A stretch of DNA of 24,222 bases from GCA-2719315 sp964448645 (GTDB taxonomy: Bacteria > Bacteroidota > Bacteroidia > Flavobacteriales > Flavobacteriaceae). Position numbers and translations under genes: made by a program. Shown here in pieces: positions 1-8,052 of this stretch. The stretch's first letter is position 1, and each line of letters opens with the position of its first letter. The stretch covers positions 1-24,222 of the forward strand of contig CAYUZY010000014.1 in the NCBI GenBank assembly GCA_964448645.1, read 5' to 3'. The notes under the pieces are model-generated. The model was not told the DNA's origin. It did no database searches and worked only from the letters and a program-made list of their open reading frames with translations.

Positions 1-15
1 CACACTATTAACAAC

Positions 16-780
16 CTATAATAGTAATGTTTTAGCCGAGTTTAGTTTTCCTGCATTAGCATAACCTCCTGGAAATCCTTGTGACAACATAGTTTTAGCT
101 AAAAAAGCTTTTGCTGCCCATTTAGTTGGTCTTCCTTTATCAGATTGAGTTGCAGGTAAAACACTTGCTGCAGCTTCAAAATCAGCTTCAATCTTATCCC
201 AAATAGGACCTGTATTAGGAACTTTAGTACTATTTACATCATTAAGATTGTAAACATCATCCCCAACATAAATAGGATTTCTCCACATTTTTTGAGCTTC
301 TAAATGCATTACACCTCTTATGAATCTAGCTTCTGCAGTCATTTGATCAGCTTTAGCTTGAGGCATTGCATTATCACCTTCTTGAAGAGCTATAATAGCT
401 GTAATAACATCATTAGCTCTTGCTACACCCTTATAAACACCTCTCCACTTATTTTTAATGTGATTGTTAAAAGAGTTAAGGTCATAAGCTTCAATAAATG
501 ATTGTTCTGGTTGATCACCAGCATCTGTACCTTTAACAGCGTTATCAGAAGGAATTCCTCCGAAAACCCAGTTATGAATATCATTCTCCCATGGAGCTTG
601 GCCATCAAGACCAGCATTATTAAGAGACTTATATGCACCTACAAGAATACCAGCAATACCATCCTCAGATGCAAGACCAGTTGTACTAATCTTAGCTTGA
701 GGAGCTTTATCTAGGAACTCGTCAGCACAGCCAACACTTACCAAGATTGCGAATAATAAAATATAATATGAATTTTTCAT
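16..780 (-). CDS. susD: SusD/RagB-family outer-membrane lipoprotein, truncated by an in-frame TAG
   Basis: Surface glycan- or nutrient-binding partner of the SusC transporter just upstream (18-base gap, same strand). A lipoprotein signal ends at Cys18 (SVGC), followed by the typical FLDKAP start of mature SusD proteins. The N-terminal helical (TPR-like) part is recognisable: GAYKSLN near residue 50, KWRGVYKGVARANDVI near 110-126, and AEARFIRGVMHLEA near 150-162. The frame ends in TAG at residue 255, whereas SusD proteins usually run to about 450-600 residues. The five codons visible after the TAG (VVNSV) continue the expected AKxLLxxVxNSG-type family pattern in the same frame, so I infer a nonsense mutation or base error rather than a natural C-terminus. 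The rest lies outside the window. The ATG at 778-780 is followed by a clean signal peptide. The family call is secure; the substrate is unknown. Confidence 0.88.
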   Translation of the reverse strand: MKNSYYILLFAILVSVGCADEFLDKAPQAKISTTGLASEDGIAGILVGAYKSLNNAGLDGQAPWENDIHNWVFGGIPSDNAVKGTDAGDQPEQSFIEAYDLNSFNNHIKNKWRGVYKGVARANDVITAIIALQEGDNAMPQAKADQMTAEARFIRGVMHLEAQKMWRNPIYVGDDVYNLNDVNSTKVPNTGPIWDKIEADFEAAASVLPATQSDKGRPTKWAAKAFLAKTMLSQGFPGGYANAGKLNSAKTLLL

Positions 781-798
781 TTTTTGTAGTTTAATTTA

Positions 799-3700
799 TT
801 AAAGGTTTATATTAAGACCAACTATAACAGTTTTTGAAACTGGCATATAACCACCATCAAATCCCATAGTTGTATCTGCTCCCGTTTGTATCTCCGGATT
901 CAAGCCTGAATAATCAGTAATAGTTATCATATTCTGTGCTTGAAGATAAATGTTACCACCTGCAATACCTAATAATGAATTAATTGTATCATCAAAATTG
1001 TATGTCAACTGAATATTTTTAATTCTAAAGTAACTTCCATCCTCAATCAAGTATGTAGAAACCCTACTACTTGTTTGATCGTTTGCATCCATAATAGGAG
1101 ATGTTGCATTAGGGTTAGCCGCTGTCCATGCGCTCTTAGGAGCTGATGGATTAGAAGGCTGCCATGCATCACGTAGTGCTCTTGTTGATCTGTTCCCTTG
1201 GAAAGAGTTAAAGTCAGCAAAGAAACGAACATAGTTAAATATTTCATTTCCTTGTGATCCATTACCAAATACATTAAGAGACCAGTTCTTATAATCAAGG
1301 TTTAGGTTAAGACCATAAGTATAATCAGCATGTGGACTTCCAATAATTCCTCTATCACTATCATTAATTTGTCCATCTGAATTAGTATCCTCAATCTTAA
1401 ATTTACCAGGAGAGTTATAAGTTCCATAAGGAGCCCATGCATCAGCCTCTGATTGAGATTGGAAAATACCAAGAGTTTTAAATCCAAAGAAAGAAGAAAT
1501 TTCTTCACCTTGTTGAGTAACAGTCATCGATGGTACACGAGAACCATATCCATAAATTCTTGAATCTGGGTTATCAAGTGCATCAACTTCATTAGTATAT
1601 CCTGAAATATTAGCAGAAAGGCTATAACCAAAATCTCCTTTTCTATCAGCATACCCTACTATCAGGTCATAACCTGTATTTGTAACTCCACCAATATTAA
1701 TTGCAGGAGCAGCAGCATCACCATTAGAAAAAGTAATAGGAACTTGTAAAAGCATATCTGTTGTTTTACGATCCCAAATATCTAATTCAACTGTAAGCTT
1801 ACTATCTAAAAGAGCCATATCTACACCTACATTATTAGTTGTAGTTGTCTCCCATTGAGCAGATTCATTTCCAAAGGCAGCAGCATCAAAACCAATTGTT
1901 ACTCCACTTCCTGTAACTGGATATCCTGAATTATAAATATTAGATCTATAAGTTGTATAAGCATTATAATCACCAATGGCTTGGTTACCAGTAACTCCCC
2001 AACCATATCTAACTTTCATAGTAGAAATTAAGCCACCTTGTGGGAAGAAATCTTCTTCAGAAATTCTCCATCCAACACTAGCCGCCGGGAAAAGTGCACT
2101 GTTAGTCGCTTTCTTAAATCTAGAAGAAGCATCATTTCTAACCGTAAGTGATAAAAGATATTTGTCGTTATATGCGTAGTTAGCATTTAAAAACTGAGAA
2201 AATAATGAGTAATCACTGCCAACATCACCATAGTTTGAAGAAGTAGTAGCGTCTCCAAGAGATAAATAACTAATAATGTCATTTGTTTCGAATGGGAACT
2301 TATTACGTCCTGCTCCAAAATATTCTCCAAATTGTTCAATAGCCTCGATACCAGCTAAAGCTTCAACTTCATGTACTCCAAAAGTCTTAGACCAAGCAAC
2401 AGTGTTTGTAAATACCCAACTTAAGTTATAACCTGAAGCTTGACTAGAACTATTTATAAAGTTACCTTCAACATATTCTGGTTGAGGTCTTCCAATATCT
2501 CTTCTTCTATCAGTACTTAGATCAATTCCAAAACTAGTTTTAACTGTTAAGTCAGGAATTATTTCATAAGAAGCATAAGCATTTCCTAAAATTCTAATAT
2601 TCCATCTTCTATCATCTTGATTTCTAGAGATAGTAGCATAAGGGCTATAGTTGTTTCCAAGGTTTAGACCTCTACTTCCTGCGAAATTACCCGCAATATC
2701 ATATACTGGTAAAAGAGGGTGGTGCTTATAAGAACCTGAAACAGCATTTTGCTCAGAGTTGTTTCCAAAACCACCTTTTCTATTTCCTAAAGAAACAGTA
2801 AAATTCTCTCCAACTTGTAATCTATCATCTAGAGCATCAAAAGAAGTGTTAAGTCTTATAGACATTCTATCATAAGAAACAAAATTAACAATACCATCTT
2901 GAGACATATATCCCATAGTAAAAGAATATCTTGAATCCTCAGTCGCTCCTGAAGCCTCAACTTGATAACCTTTAATTGGGGCATTCTCTCTAGTTACTTC
3001 TTCCCACCAATTAGTATCAGCAGATTCAGTAATAGCATAAATATTAGAAGGAGTTAAAGAATATTTACTTAGATCTGCAGATGCAGCTCCACTAGGAAAT
3101 ACATAATTAGGTATTCCAATAGTTGGATTTGTTACAGCAGGTCCTGAAGGAAAAGTATACTGACCATGACTTGGAGTCTTACCTGCATATACATCTGCAA
3201 AATAAAGATATTCTCCTAAATCTCTAGCATTTAAAGCATCTACATCTTTAGCAGCATTTTGAGTTCCATGATATGTACTAAAACTAATTTTAGGTTTTCC
3301 TAGTTTACCCTTTTTAGTAGTTATAACTATTACCCCATTACCGGCACGAGCACCATAAATAGAGGCAGCAGATGCATCTTTAAGCACCTGAATAGTTTCT
3401 ATATCATTAGGATTAAGGTTACCTTGAGAGTCAGAAGGAACACCATCTATAACATATAAAGGGTTATTATTTCCAACAGTACCAAATCCTCTAATACGTA
3501 CAGTAGCTTCACCACCTGGAGTTGCATCATTAATAATGTTCACCCCAGAAGCTCTACCTTGTAATTGTTGAGCAAAAGTTGTTGCAGGAATTGCAACTAA
3601 ATCTTCTGCATCAATTACGGTAACAGCTCCGGTAACGTCTCTTTTCTCCTGAGTTCCATAACCTGTTGTTACAATTACCTCCTCAAGAAGGTTTGCAACT

Positions 3701-3981
3701 TCTAATGTTACAGTTATCTGATCCTGATCTCCAACTAGTATTTCTTGTGTAGCAAATCCTACAAAAGAGATAACAAGTGTATCATCAGCACCAGCCTCAA
3801 TAGAAAAATTACCATCAAAGTCTGTACTTACACCAGTGTTAGTTCCTTTAATTTGGACTGCCGCTCCTGGGAGTGGACCATCCTCACTAGTAACTACACC
3901 ACTGATCGTTTGTGCATAAATTCCAATACTAAGCAGAAAAACTGCCACATAAAGAAACGTCTTAAAATAAGTATTTTTCAT
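799..3981 (-). CDS. susC: SusC/RagA-family TonB-dependent outer-membrane transporter
   Basis: Energy-dependent outer-membrane channel that pairs with SusD to import oligosaccharides or peptides, driven by TonB-ExbBD. At 1060 residues it is full length. Order of parts: a signal peptide (residues 1-23, ending IGIYAQ); a carboxypeptidase-D regulatory-like domain (about 25-95, containing GVVTSEDGPLPGA and STDFDGNFSI); a short EEVIVTTGYGTQ segment; a plug domain (about 110-225) with the family hallmarks VRIRGFGT, PLYVIDGVP and DASAASIYGARAGNGVIVIT; then a long beta-barrel ending in aliphatic residues (VGLNINL). I see no N-terminal STN domain, so FecR/anti-sigma signalling through this protein is unlikely. 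It is first of a two-gene unit with susD, preceded by a 238-base gap with inverted repeats but no clear TAnnTTTG promoter. It looks richer in GC than the respiratory operon next door. The substrate cannot be read from the sequence. Confidence 0.96.
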   Translation of the reverse strand: MKNTYFKTFLYVAVFLLSIGIYAQTISGVVTSEDGPLPGAAVQIKGTNTGVSTDFDGNFSIEAGADDTLVISFVGFATQEILVGDQDQITVTLEVANLLEEVIVTTGYGTQEKRDVTGAVTVIDAEDLVAIPATTFAQQLQGRASGVNIINDATPGGEATVRIRGFGTVGNNNPLYVIDGVPSDSQGNLNPNDIETIQVLKDASAASIYGARAGNGVIVITTKKGKLGKPKISFSTYHGTQNAAKDVDALNARDLGEYLYFADVYAGKTPSHGQYTFPSGPAVTNPTIGIPNYVFPSGAASADLSKYSLTPSNIYAITESADTNWWEEVTRENAPIKGYQVEASGATEDSRYSFTMGYMSQDGIVNFVSYDRMSIRLNTSFDALDDRLQVGENFTVSLGNRKGGFGNNSEQNAVSGSYKHHPLLPVYDIAGNFAGSRGLNLGNNYSPYATISRNQDDRRWNIRILGNAYASYEIIPDLTVKTSFGIDLSTDRRRDIGRPQPEYVEGNFINSSSQASGYNLSWVFTNTVAWSKTFGVHEVEALAGIEAIEQFGEYFGAGRNKFPFETNDIISYLSLGDATTSSNYGDVGSDYSLFSQFLNANYAYNDKYLLSLTVRNDASSRFKKATNSALFPAASVGWRISEEDFFPQGGLISTMKVRYGWGVTGNQAIGDYNAYTTYRSNIYNSGYPVTGSGVTIGFDAAAFGNESAQWETTTTNNVGVDMALLDSKLTVELDIWDRKTTDMLLQVPITFSNGDAAAPAINIGGVTNTGYDLIVGYADRKGDFGYSLSANISGYTNEVDALDNPDSRIYGYGSRVPSMTVTQQGEEISSFFGFKTLGIFQSQSEADAWAPYGTYNSPGKFKIEDTNSDGQINDSDRGIIGSPHADYTYGLNLNLDYKNWSLNVFGNGSQGNEIFNYVRFFADFNSFQGNRSTRALRDAWQPSNPSAPKSAWTAANPNATSPIMDANDQTSSRVSTYLIEDGSYFRIKNIQLTYNFDDTINSLLGIAGGNIYLQAQNMITITDYSGLNPEIQTGADTTMGFDGGYMPVSKTVIVGLNINL

Positions 3982-4034
3982 TCGTCAATGTTTAAGTTAA
4001 ATTTAGTTTTAATATTTACTTAATATATATATAT

Positions 4035-4053
4035 AACGGATAAAATATCCGTT
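4035..4053. repeat. Perfect 8-bp inverted repeat in the susC leader
   Basis: AACGGATA, three A, then TATCCGTT. It lies 54-72 bases upstream of the susC ATG and next to an (AT)n run at 4025-4034. On the susC strand the stem is followed by ATATAT rather than a T-run, so it is a poor intrinsic terminator. It could be an operator or an mRNA leader hairpin; the sequence alone does not decide. Confidence 0.5.
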
Positions 4054-4189
4054 TATTAAACCATTAAAAAATTATTATAATTTTAAAATGGGAATGCAAT
4101 ATAACAAAATATTAACATAACGTTAACAAACAACCCTATTTTTTAAATAATAAAACCCTTGTTTATATTGGTTATAAACATCTTTTTAT

Positions 4190-4205
4190 TGTAACAAAAG
4201 TTACA
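4190..4205. promoter_or_regulatory. Palindrome TGTAAC-N4-GTTACA downstream of queG, upstream of susC
   Basis: A perfect 6-bp inverted repeat with a four-base spacer, 15-30 bases past the queG stop and about 210 bases upstream of the susC start. The half-site spacing resembles sites of the CRP/FNR superfamily. It could also be a weak hairpin closing the queG transcript, though no T-run follows on that strand. The role is inferred only. Confidence 0.3.
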
Positions 4206-4219
4206 TTAAAAATTAAATT

Positions 4220-5149
4220 TTAATTGATTTTTTTGCTATTAATAAATTCAATATTTCTTTTGAGCCCTTTGAATTTAGTCCTTTTTATAGCACTATTTTT
4301 TGAAATAGTATTAAAAACTTCATCTGTAAGTTCTAACCATTCATTTCTAGACATAGAAATTATTTCTTCTTTTGGAGTAAATTCTGGTTCACTATTATTT
4401 TTTGAAAAACGATTCCAGGGGCAAACATCTTGACAAATATCACATCCAAAAGCCCAATTATCCATTTTATTTTTAAAAACTTCAGAAATTTCATCTTTTA
4501 ATTCAATCGTTAAATAGGAGATACATTTTTTTGCATCCAATTGATAAGGAGCAACTAAGGCTTCAGTAGGACAGGCATCAATACATGCTGTGCAACTTCC
4601 GCAATGATCAGTTACTGGATTATCATATTCTAATTCTAAATCTGTGATTATCTCACATATAAAGAAAAAAGATCCTACTTTTTGGCTAATCAAATTTGTA
4701 TTTTTCCCAATCCATCCCAAACCACTTTTCTCAGCCCATGATTTTTCCATAATAGGCGCTGAATCAACAAAAACTCTCCCGCCTATATCACCAACTTGAT
4801 CTCTAATTAGATTAAACAAATTTTTAAGTTTAGCTTTTATAACAAAGTGGTAGTCTTTTCCATAAGCATATTTTGAGATTTTAGGTGCATTCGGATCCTT
4901 CTGCTTCTTATCAGAATAATAATTAAACAATAATGAAATAACACTTTTTGCCCCAGGAACAAATAATGTAGGATCTAACCTTTTATCAAAATGATTAGCC
5001 ATATAACTCATCTTTCCATGGTAATTATTATTTAGCCATTTCTCTAATTTTGGTGCATCTTTTTCAAGAAATCCTGCTTTTGAAATACCGCAACTAATAA
5101 AACCTAGTTCCTTTGATTTTTGCTTAATAAATTCAGTAGTATTAAACAT
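4220..5149 (-). CDS. queG: Epoxyqueuosine reductase QueG
   Basis: Cobalamin-dependent Fe-S enzyme that reduces epoxyqueuosine to queuosine in the wobble position of tRNAs for Asp, Asn, His and Tyr; cytosolic. Its 309 residues are normal for the Bacteroidota form. The active-site region with VDSAPIMEKSWAEKSGLGW is near residues 128-146 and supplies the proposed catalytic Asp. Two [4Fe-4S] motifs follow: CGSCTACIDACP near 182-193 and CDICQDVCPW near 235-244, with the extra Cys in KKCISYL between them. It sits 17 bases after ruvB on the same strand and is probably the last gene of the ACIII/oxidase transcript. The start ATG at 5147-5149 gives the usual N-terminus, and the stop is TAA. Confidence 0.96.
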   Translation of the reverse strand: MFNTTEFIKQKSKELGFISCGISKAGFLEKDAPKLEKWLNNNYHGKMSYMANHFDKRLDPTLFVPGAKSVISLLFNYYSDKKQKDPNAPKISKYAYGKDYHFVIKAKLKNLFNLIRDQVGDIGGRVFVDSAPIMEKSWAEKSGLGWIGKNTNLISQKVGSFFFICEIITDLELEYDNPVTDHCGSCTACIDACPTEALVAPYQLDAKKCISYLTIELKDEISEVFKNKMDNWAFGCDICQDVCPWNRFSKNNSEPEFTPKEEIISMSRNEWLELTDEVFNTISKNSAIKRTKFKGLKRNIEFINSKKIN

Positions 5150-5166
5150 TATTTAAAAATCATTAA

Positions 5167-6186
5167 TTAAAATAACCCCTCTTGATTATTTTTAATTCTT
5201 CCCAAATGTTTATATGCTCTTTCAGTCACTTCACGACCTCTAGGTGTTCTAACAATAAATCCTTGTTGTATCAAAAAAGGTTCGTAAACTTCTTCTAAAG
5301 TTTCTCCGTTTTCTGAAACTGCAGTTGCAAGTGTGGTAATCCCGACAGGACCTCCCTTGAATTTATCAATAAGAGTGGTAAGAATTTTATTATCCATATC
5401 ATCTAAACCATACTTGTCAACGTTTAAAGCCTTTAAACTATATTGAGTAATTTTCATATCAATTGAACCGCTTCCTTTTATTTGTGCAAAATCTCTAACC
5501 CTTCTTAATAATCCATTTGAAATTCTAGGTGTTCCTCTACTTCTTCCAGCAATTTCTATTGCAGCATCATTTTTAATATCAATTTTTAAAATATCTGCAC
5601 TTCTCTCAACAATACTTGACAATAATTCTGTAGAATAATATTCTAATCTATTTGTAATACCAAATCTTGCTCGCATAGGTGCTGTAAGAAGTCCTGACCT
5701 TGTAGTGGCTCCAACTAATGTGAAAGGATTTAAATTAATTTGTACAGTTCTTGCATTTGGTCCTGTCTCTATCATTATATCTATTTTATAATCTTCCATA
5801 GCAGAATAAAGATATTCTTCAACAATTGGACTTAATCTATGAATCTCATCAATAAAAAGAATATCTCTAGATTCTAGATTCGTAAGTAACCCTGCAAGGT
5901 CTCCAGGTTTATCTAGGACAGGACCTGATGTTAATTTAATCCCTACCTGAAGTTCATTTGCTAAAATATGAGCTAATGTAGTTTTTCCAAGGCCAGGGGG
6001 GCCATGAAAAAGCGTATGATCTAAAGCTTCATCTCTTTGTTTAGCTGCTTCAACAAAAACTTTTAAATTTTCTAATATGGTTTCTTGGCCAGCAAAATCA
6101 TCAAAAGATAAAGGTCTTAAAGCTTTATCTATTTCTTGATCTTCAGAAGACAACTGATTACCCGTAGGATCTAAATTTTCATTCAC
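5167..6186 (-). CDS. ruvB: Holliday junction branch-migration DNA helicase RuvB
   Basis: AAA+ motor that drives branch migration of Holliday junctions with RuvA, feeding RuvC. The protein has 339 residues, typical of the family. Visible features: the conserved start of the ATPase (LRPLSFDDFAGQ, residues 24-34), Walker A GPPGLGKTT at 62-70, Walker B LFIDEIHRL near 112-120, the GATTRSGLL segment, the APMRARFG stretch, and the C-terminal winged-helix part with GTPRISNGLLRRVRDFA and the closing RTPRGR. It lies 58 bases after ctaD, the largest gap in this run of genes, and 17 bases before queG. A TAnnTTTG-type element directly in front of the gene could provide an extra promoter. Confidence 0.98.
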   Translation of the reverse strand: MNENLDPTGNQLSSEDQEIDKALRPLSFDDFAGQETILENLKVFVEAAKQRDEALDHTLFHGPPGLGKTTLAHILANELQVGIKLTSGPVLDKPGDLAGLLTNLESRDILFIDEIHRLSPIVEEYLYSAMEDYKIDIMIETGPNARTVQINLNPFTLVGATTRSGLLTAPMRARFGITNRLEYYSTELLSSIVERSADILKIDIKNDAAIEIAGRSRGTPRISNGLLRRVRDFAQIKGSGSIDMKITQYSLKALNVDKYGLDDMDNKILTTLIDKFKGGPVGITTLATAVSENGETLEEVYEPFLIQQGFIVRTPRGREVTERAYKHLGRIKNNQEGLF

Positions 6187-6191
6187 AATCC

Positions 6192-6199
6192 CAAAGATA
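6192..6199 (-). promoter_or_regulatory. Possible internal -7 element before ruvB
   Basis: On the minus strand this reads TATCTTTG, an exact match to the Bacteroidota -7 consensus TAnnTTTG. It ends six bases before the ruvB ATG, so a transcript from it would be nearly leaderless. I see no TTG element at the expected distance upstream, so the call is weak. Confidence 0.22.
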
Positions 6200-6244
6200 A
6201 GTTATTAAGTTATAATTCTGTTTTGAAGATTTTAAATAAATAAA

Positions 6245-8035
6245 CTAATGCTGTAATTCTTCTTCACCTTTTTTTAGCGGAATATGTTGAGGAACAAAAT
6301 CCTCTTTTTGACCTGGTTTTGAATAATCATAAGCCCATCTATGAACATGTGGAATTTTTCCTTCCCAGTTACCATGTATATGCTTTATTGGAGCTGTCCA
6401 TTCCAAAGTATTAGATCTCCACGGATTTTGTACAGTCTTTTTACCATAATGCATACTATGAATAAAATTATAAAGAAAAACTAATTGTGCTAAACCAGTA
6501 ATTAAAGCGAAAACTGTAATCAAAACATTAATATCTGCTAAATCATCAAAATATGGAAAAGCTGTATTTGTATAATACCTTCTAGGTAAACCGGCCATCC
6601 CTATAAAATGCATTGGGAAAAAAACGCCATAAGCACCAATAGCAGTAACCCAAAAATGAATATAGCCCAAATTTTTATTCATCATTCTTCCAAACATTTT
6701 TGGAAACCAATGATAAACTCCAGCAAAAAGACCATAAAGAGCAGAAATACCCATAACCAAATGAAAATGAGCTACAACAAAATATGTATCATGAACATTA
6801 ATATCTAATGCGCTATCTCCTAAAATAATTCCTGTTAAACCTCCACTAATAAAAGTTGAAACTAAAGCTATCGAAAAAAGCATTGCTGGATTTAATTGCA
6901 AGTTACCTTTCCATAAGGTGGTTATATAATTAAATGCTTTAACAGCAGAAGGAATAGCTATTAAAAGAGTGGTAAAAGTAAAAACTGATCCAAGAAAAGG
7001 GTTCATTCCAGAAACAAACATATGATGTCCCCAAACAATAGTTGAAAGAAATGCAATTGCAAGAATAGAAGCCACCATAGCTCTATATCCAAATATTGGT
7101 TTTCTAGAATTGGTAGCAATGATTTCAGAAGTAATCCCAAGGGCTGGTAATAAAACTATATATACTTCTGGATGCCCTAAAAACCAGAATAAATGTTCAT
7201 ATAAAACAGGAGAGCCCCCTTGATAATGCAAAACTTCTCCCTGTATAAAAATATCTGAAAGAAAAAAAGATGTACCAAAACTTCTATCCATAATTAATAA
7301 AAGTGCTGCAGATAAAAGAACTGGAAATGAGACAACACCTATTACAGCAGTTATGAAAAATGCCCAAATTGTTAAAGGAAGTCTAGAAAAAGACATTCCT
7401 TTAGTTCTTAAATTAATTACTGTCACAATATAATTTAAAGAACCTAAAAGAGAAGACGCTATAAAAAAGGCCATAGATACCAACCATAAGGTCATTCCTA
7501 ACCCTGCTCCAGGTTGAGCTTGGGGAATTGCACTTAATGGAGGATAAACAGTCCATCCTGAAGCTGCAGGTCCTGCCTCTACAAAAAGTGAAGCGACCAT
7601 AATGATACTTGAAAGAAAAAATAGCCAATATGCAATCATATTTAGAAGTCCAGTTGCCATATCACGAGCCCCAATCTGAAGAGGAATTAATAAATTACTA
7701 AACGTTCCGCTTAACCCTGCCGTTAAGACAAAGAAAACCATAATTGTACCATGAATAGTAACTAATGCTAAATAAACATTTGGATCCATTACTCCATCTG
7801 GAGCCCATTTACCAAGAAGTGTTTCAAAAATTCCAAAAGGCTGTTCTGGCCAAGATAATTGTAGTCTAAATAATAAGGACATCAAAATCCCAATAATTCC
7901 CATAAATAATCCTGTAATTAAATATTGTTTAGCAATCATTTTATGATCTTGACTGAAAATATATTTAGTTATAAAAGTCTCCTTGTGATGGTGTCCGTGA
8001 TCTTCTTCGTGATTATTTTCTTCTGTTATTGACAT
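6245..8035 (-). CDS. ctaD: Cytochrome c oxidase subunit I (aa3-type, heme-copper)
   Basis: Catalytic subunit reducing O2 at the heme a3-CuB site and pumping protons in the inner membrane. All metal-ligand motifs are visible: the first low-spin heme His in TIHGTIMV; CuB ligands in GHPEVYI and WGHHMFVSG; and the heme a3 and heme a pair in VVAHFHLVMG. The Glu in GHPEVYI marks an A1-type oxidase, and GARDMA carries the D-channel entry Asp. The 596 residues form about 12 membrane helices, normal for Bacteroidota. A His/Glu-rich cytosolic tail (residues 6-18) precedes KETFITKYIF. It lies 17 bases after ctaC and directly downstream of the ACIII genes, in keeping with supercomplex assembly. The gene ends with TAG, showing that TAG is a normal stop here. 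Confidence 0.97.
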   Translation of the reverse strand: MSITEENNHEEDHGHHHKETFITKYIFSQDHKMIAKQYLITGLFMGIIGILMSLLFRLQLSWPEQPFGIFETLLGKWAPDGVMDPNVYLALVTIHGTIMVFFVLTAGLSGTFSNLLIPLQIGARDMATGLLNMIAYWLFFLSSIIMVASLFVEAGPAASGWTVYPPLSAIPQAQPGAGLGMTLWLVSMAFFIASSLLGSLNYIVTVINLRTKGMSFSRLPLTIWAFFITAVIGVVSFPVLLSAALLLIMDRSFGTSFFLSDIFIQGEVLHYQGGSPVLYEHLFWFLGHPEVYIVLLPALGITSEIIATNSRKPIFGYRAMVASILAIAFLSTIVWGHHMFVSGMNPFLGSVFTFTTLLIAIPSAVKAFNYITTLWKGNLQLNPAMLFSIALVSTFISGGLTGIILGDSALDINVHDTYFVVAHFHLVMGISALYGLFAGVYHWFPKMFGRMMNKNLGYIHFWVTAIGAYGVFFPMHFIGMAGLPRRYYTNTAFPYFDDLADINVLITVFALITGLAQLVFLYNFIHSMHYGKKTVQNPWRSNTLEWTAPIKHIHGNWEGKIPHVHRWAYDYSKPGQKEDFVPQHIPLKKGEEELQH

Positions 8036-8052
8036 ATCTTACAAAATTATAT

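Noticed and set aside
16..18. TAG recoding or suppression in susD
   Set aside because: ctaD ends with TAG at 6245-6247 in a natural position, so TAG is a normal stop; no recoding signal can be seen in the few bases available.
3745..4023. Plus-strand 92-residue frame across the susC 5' end
   Set aside because: It is antisense to the well-supported susC signal peptide and plug region, shows no family pattern and has no promoter; a shadow frame.
4035..4053. Intrinsic terminator for queG
   Set aside because: The stem is over 160 bases past the queG stop and is followed by alternating AT, not a T-run.
3982..4219. Consensus TAnnTTTG promoter for susC
   Set aside because: Every CAAA on the plus strand here was checked; none has TA two bases on (near-misses with other spacing occur around 4104 and 4194), so no promoter is called.
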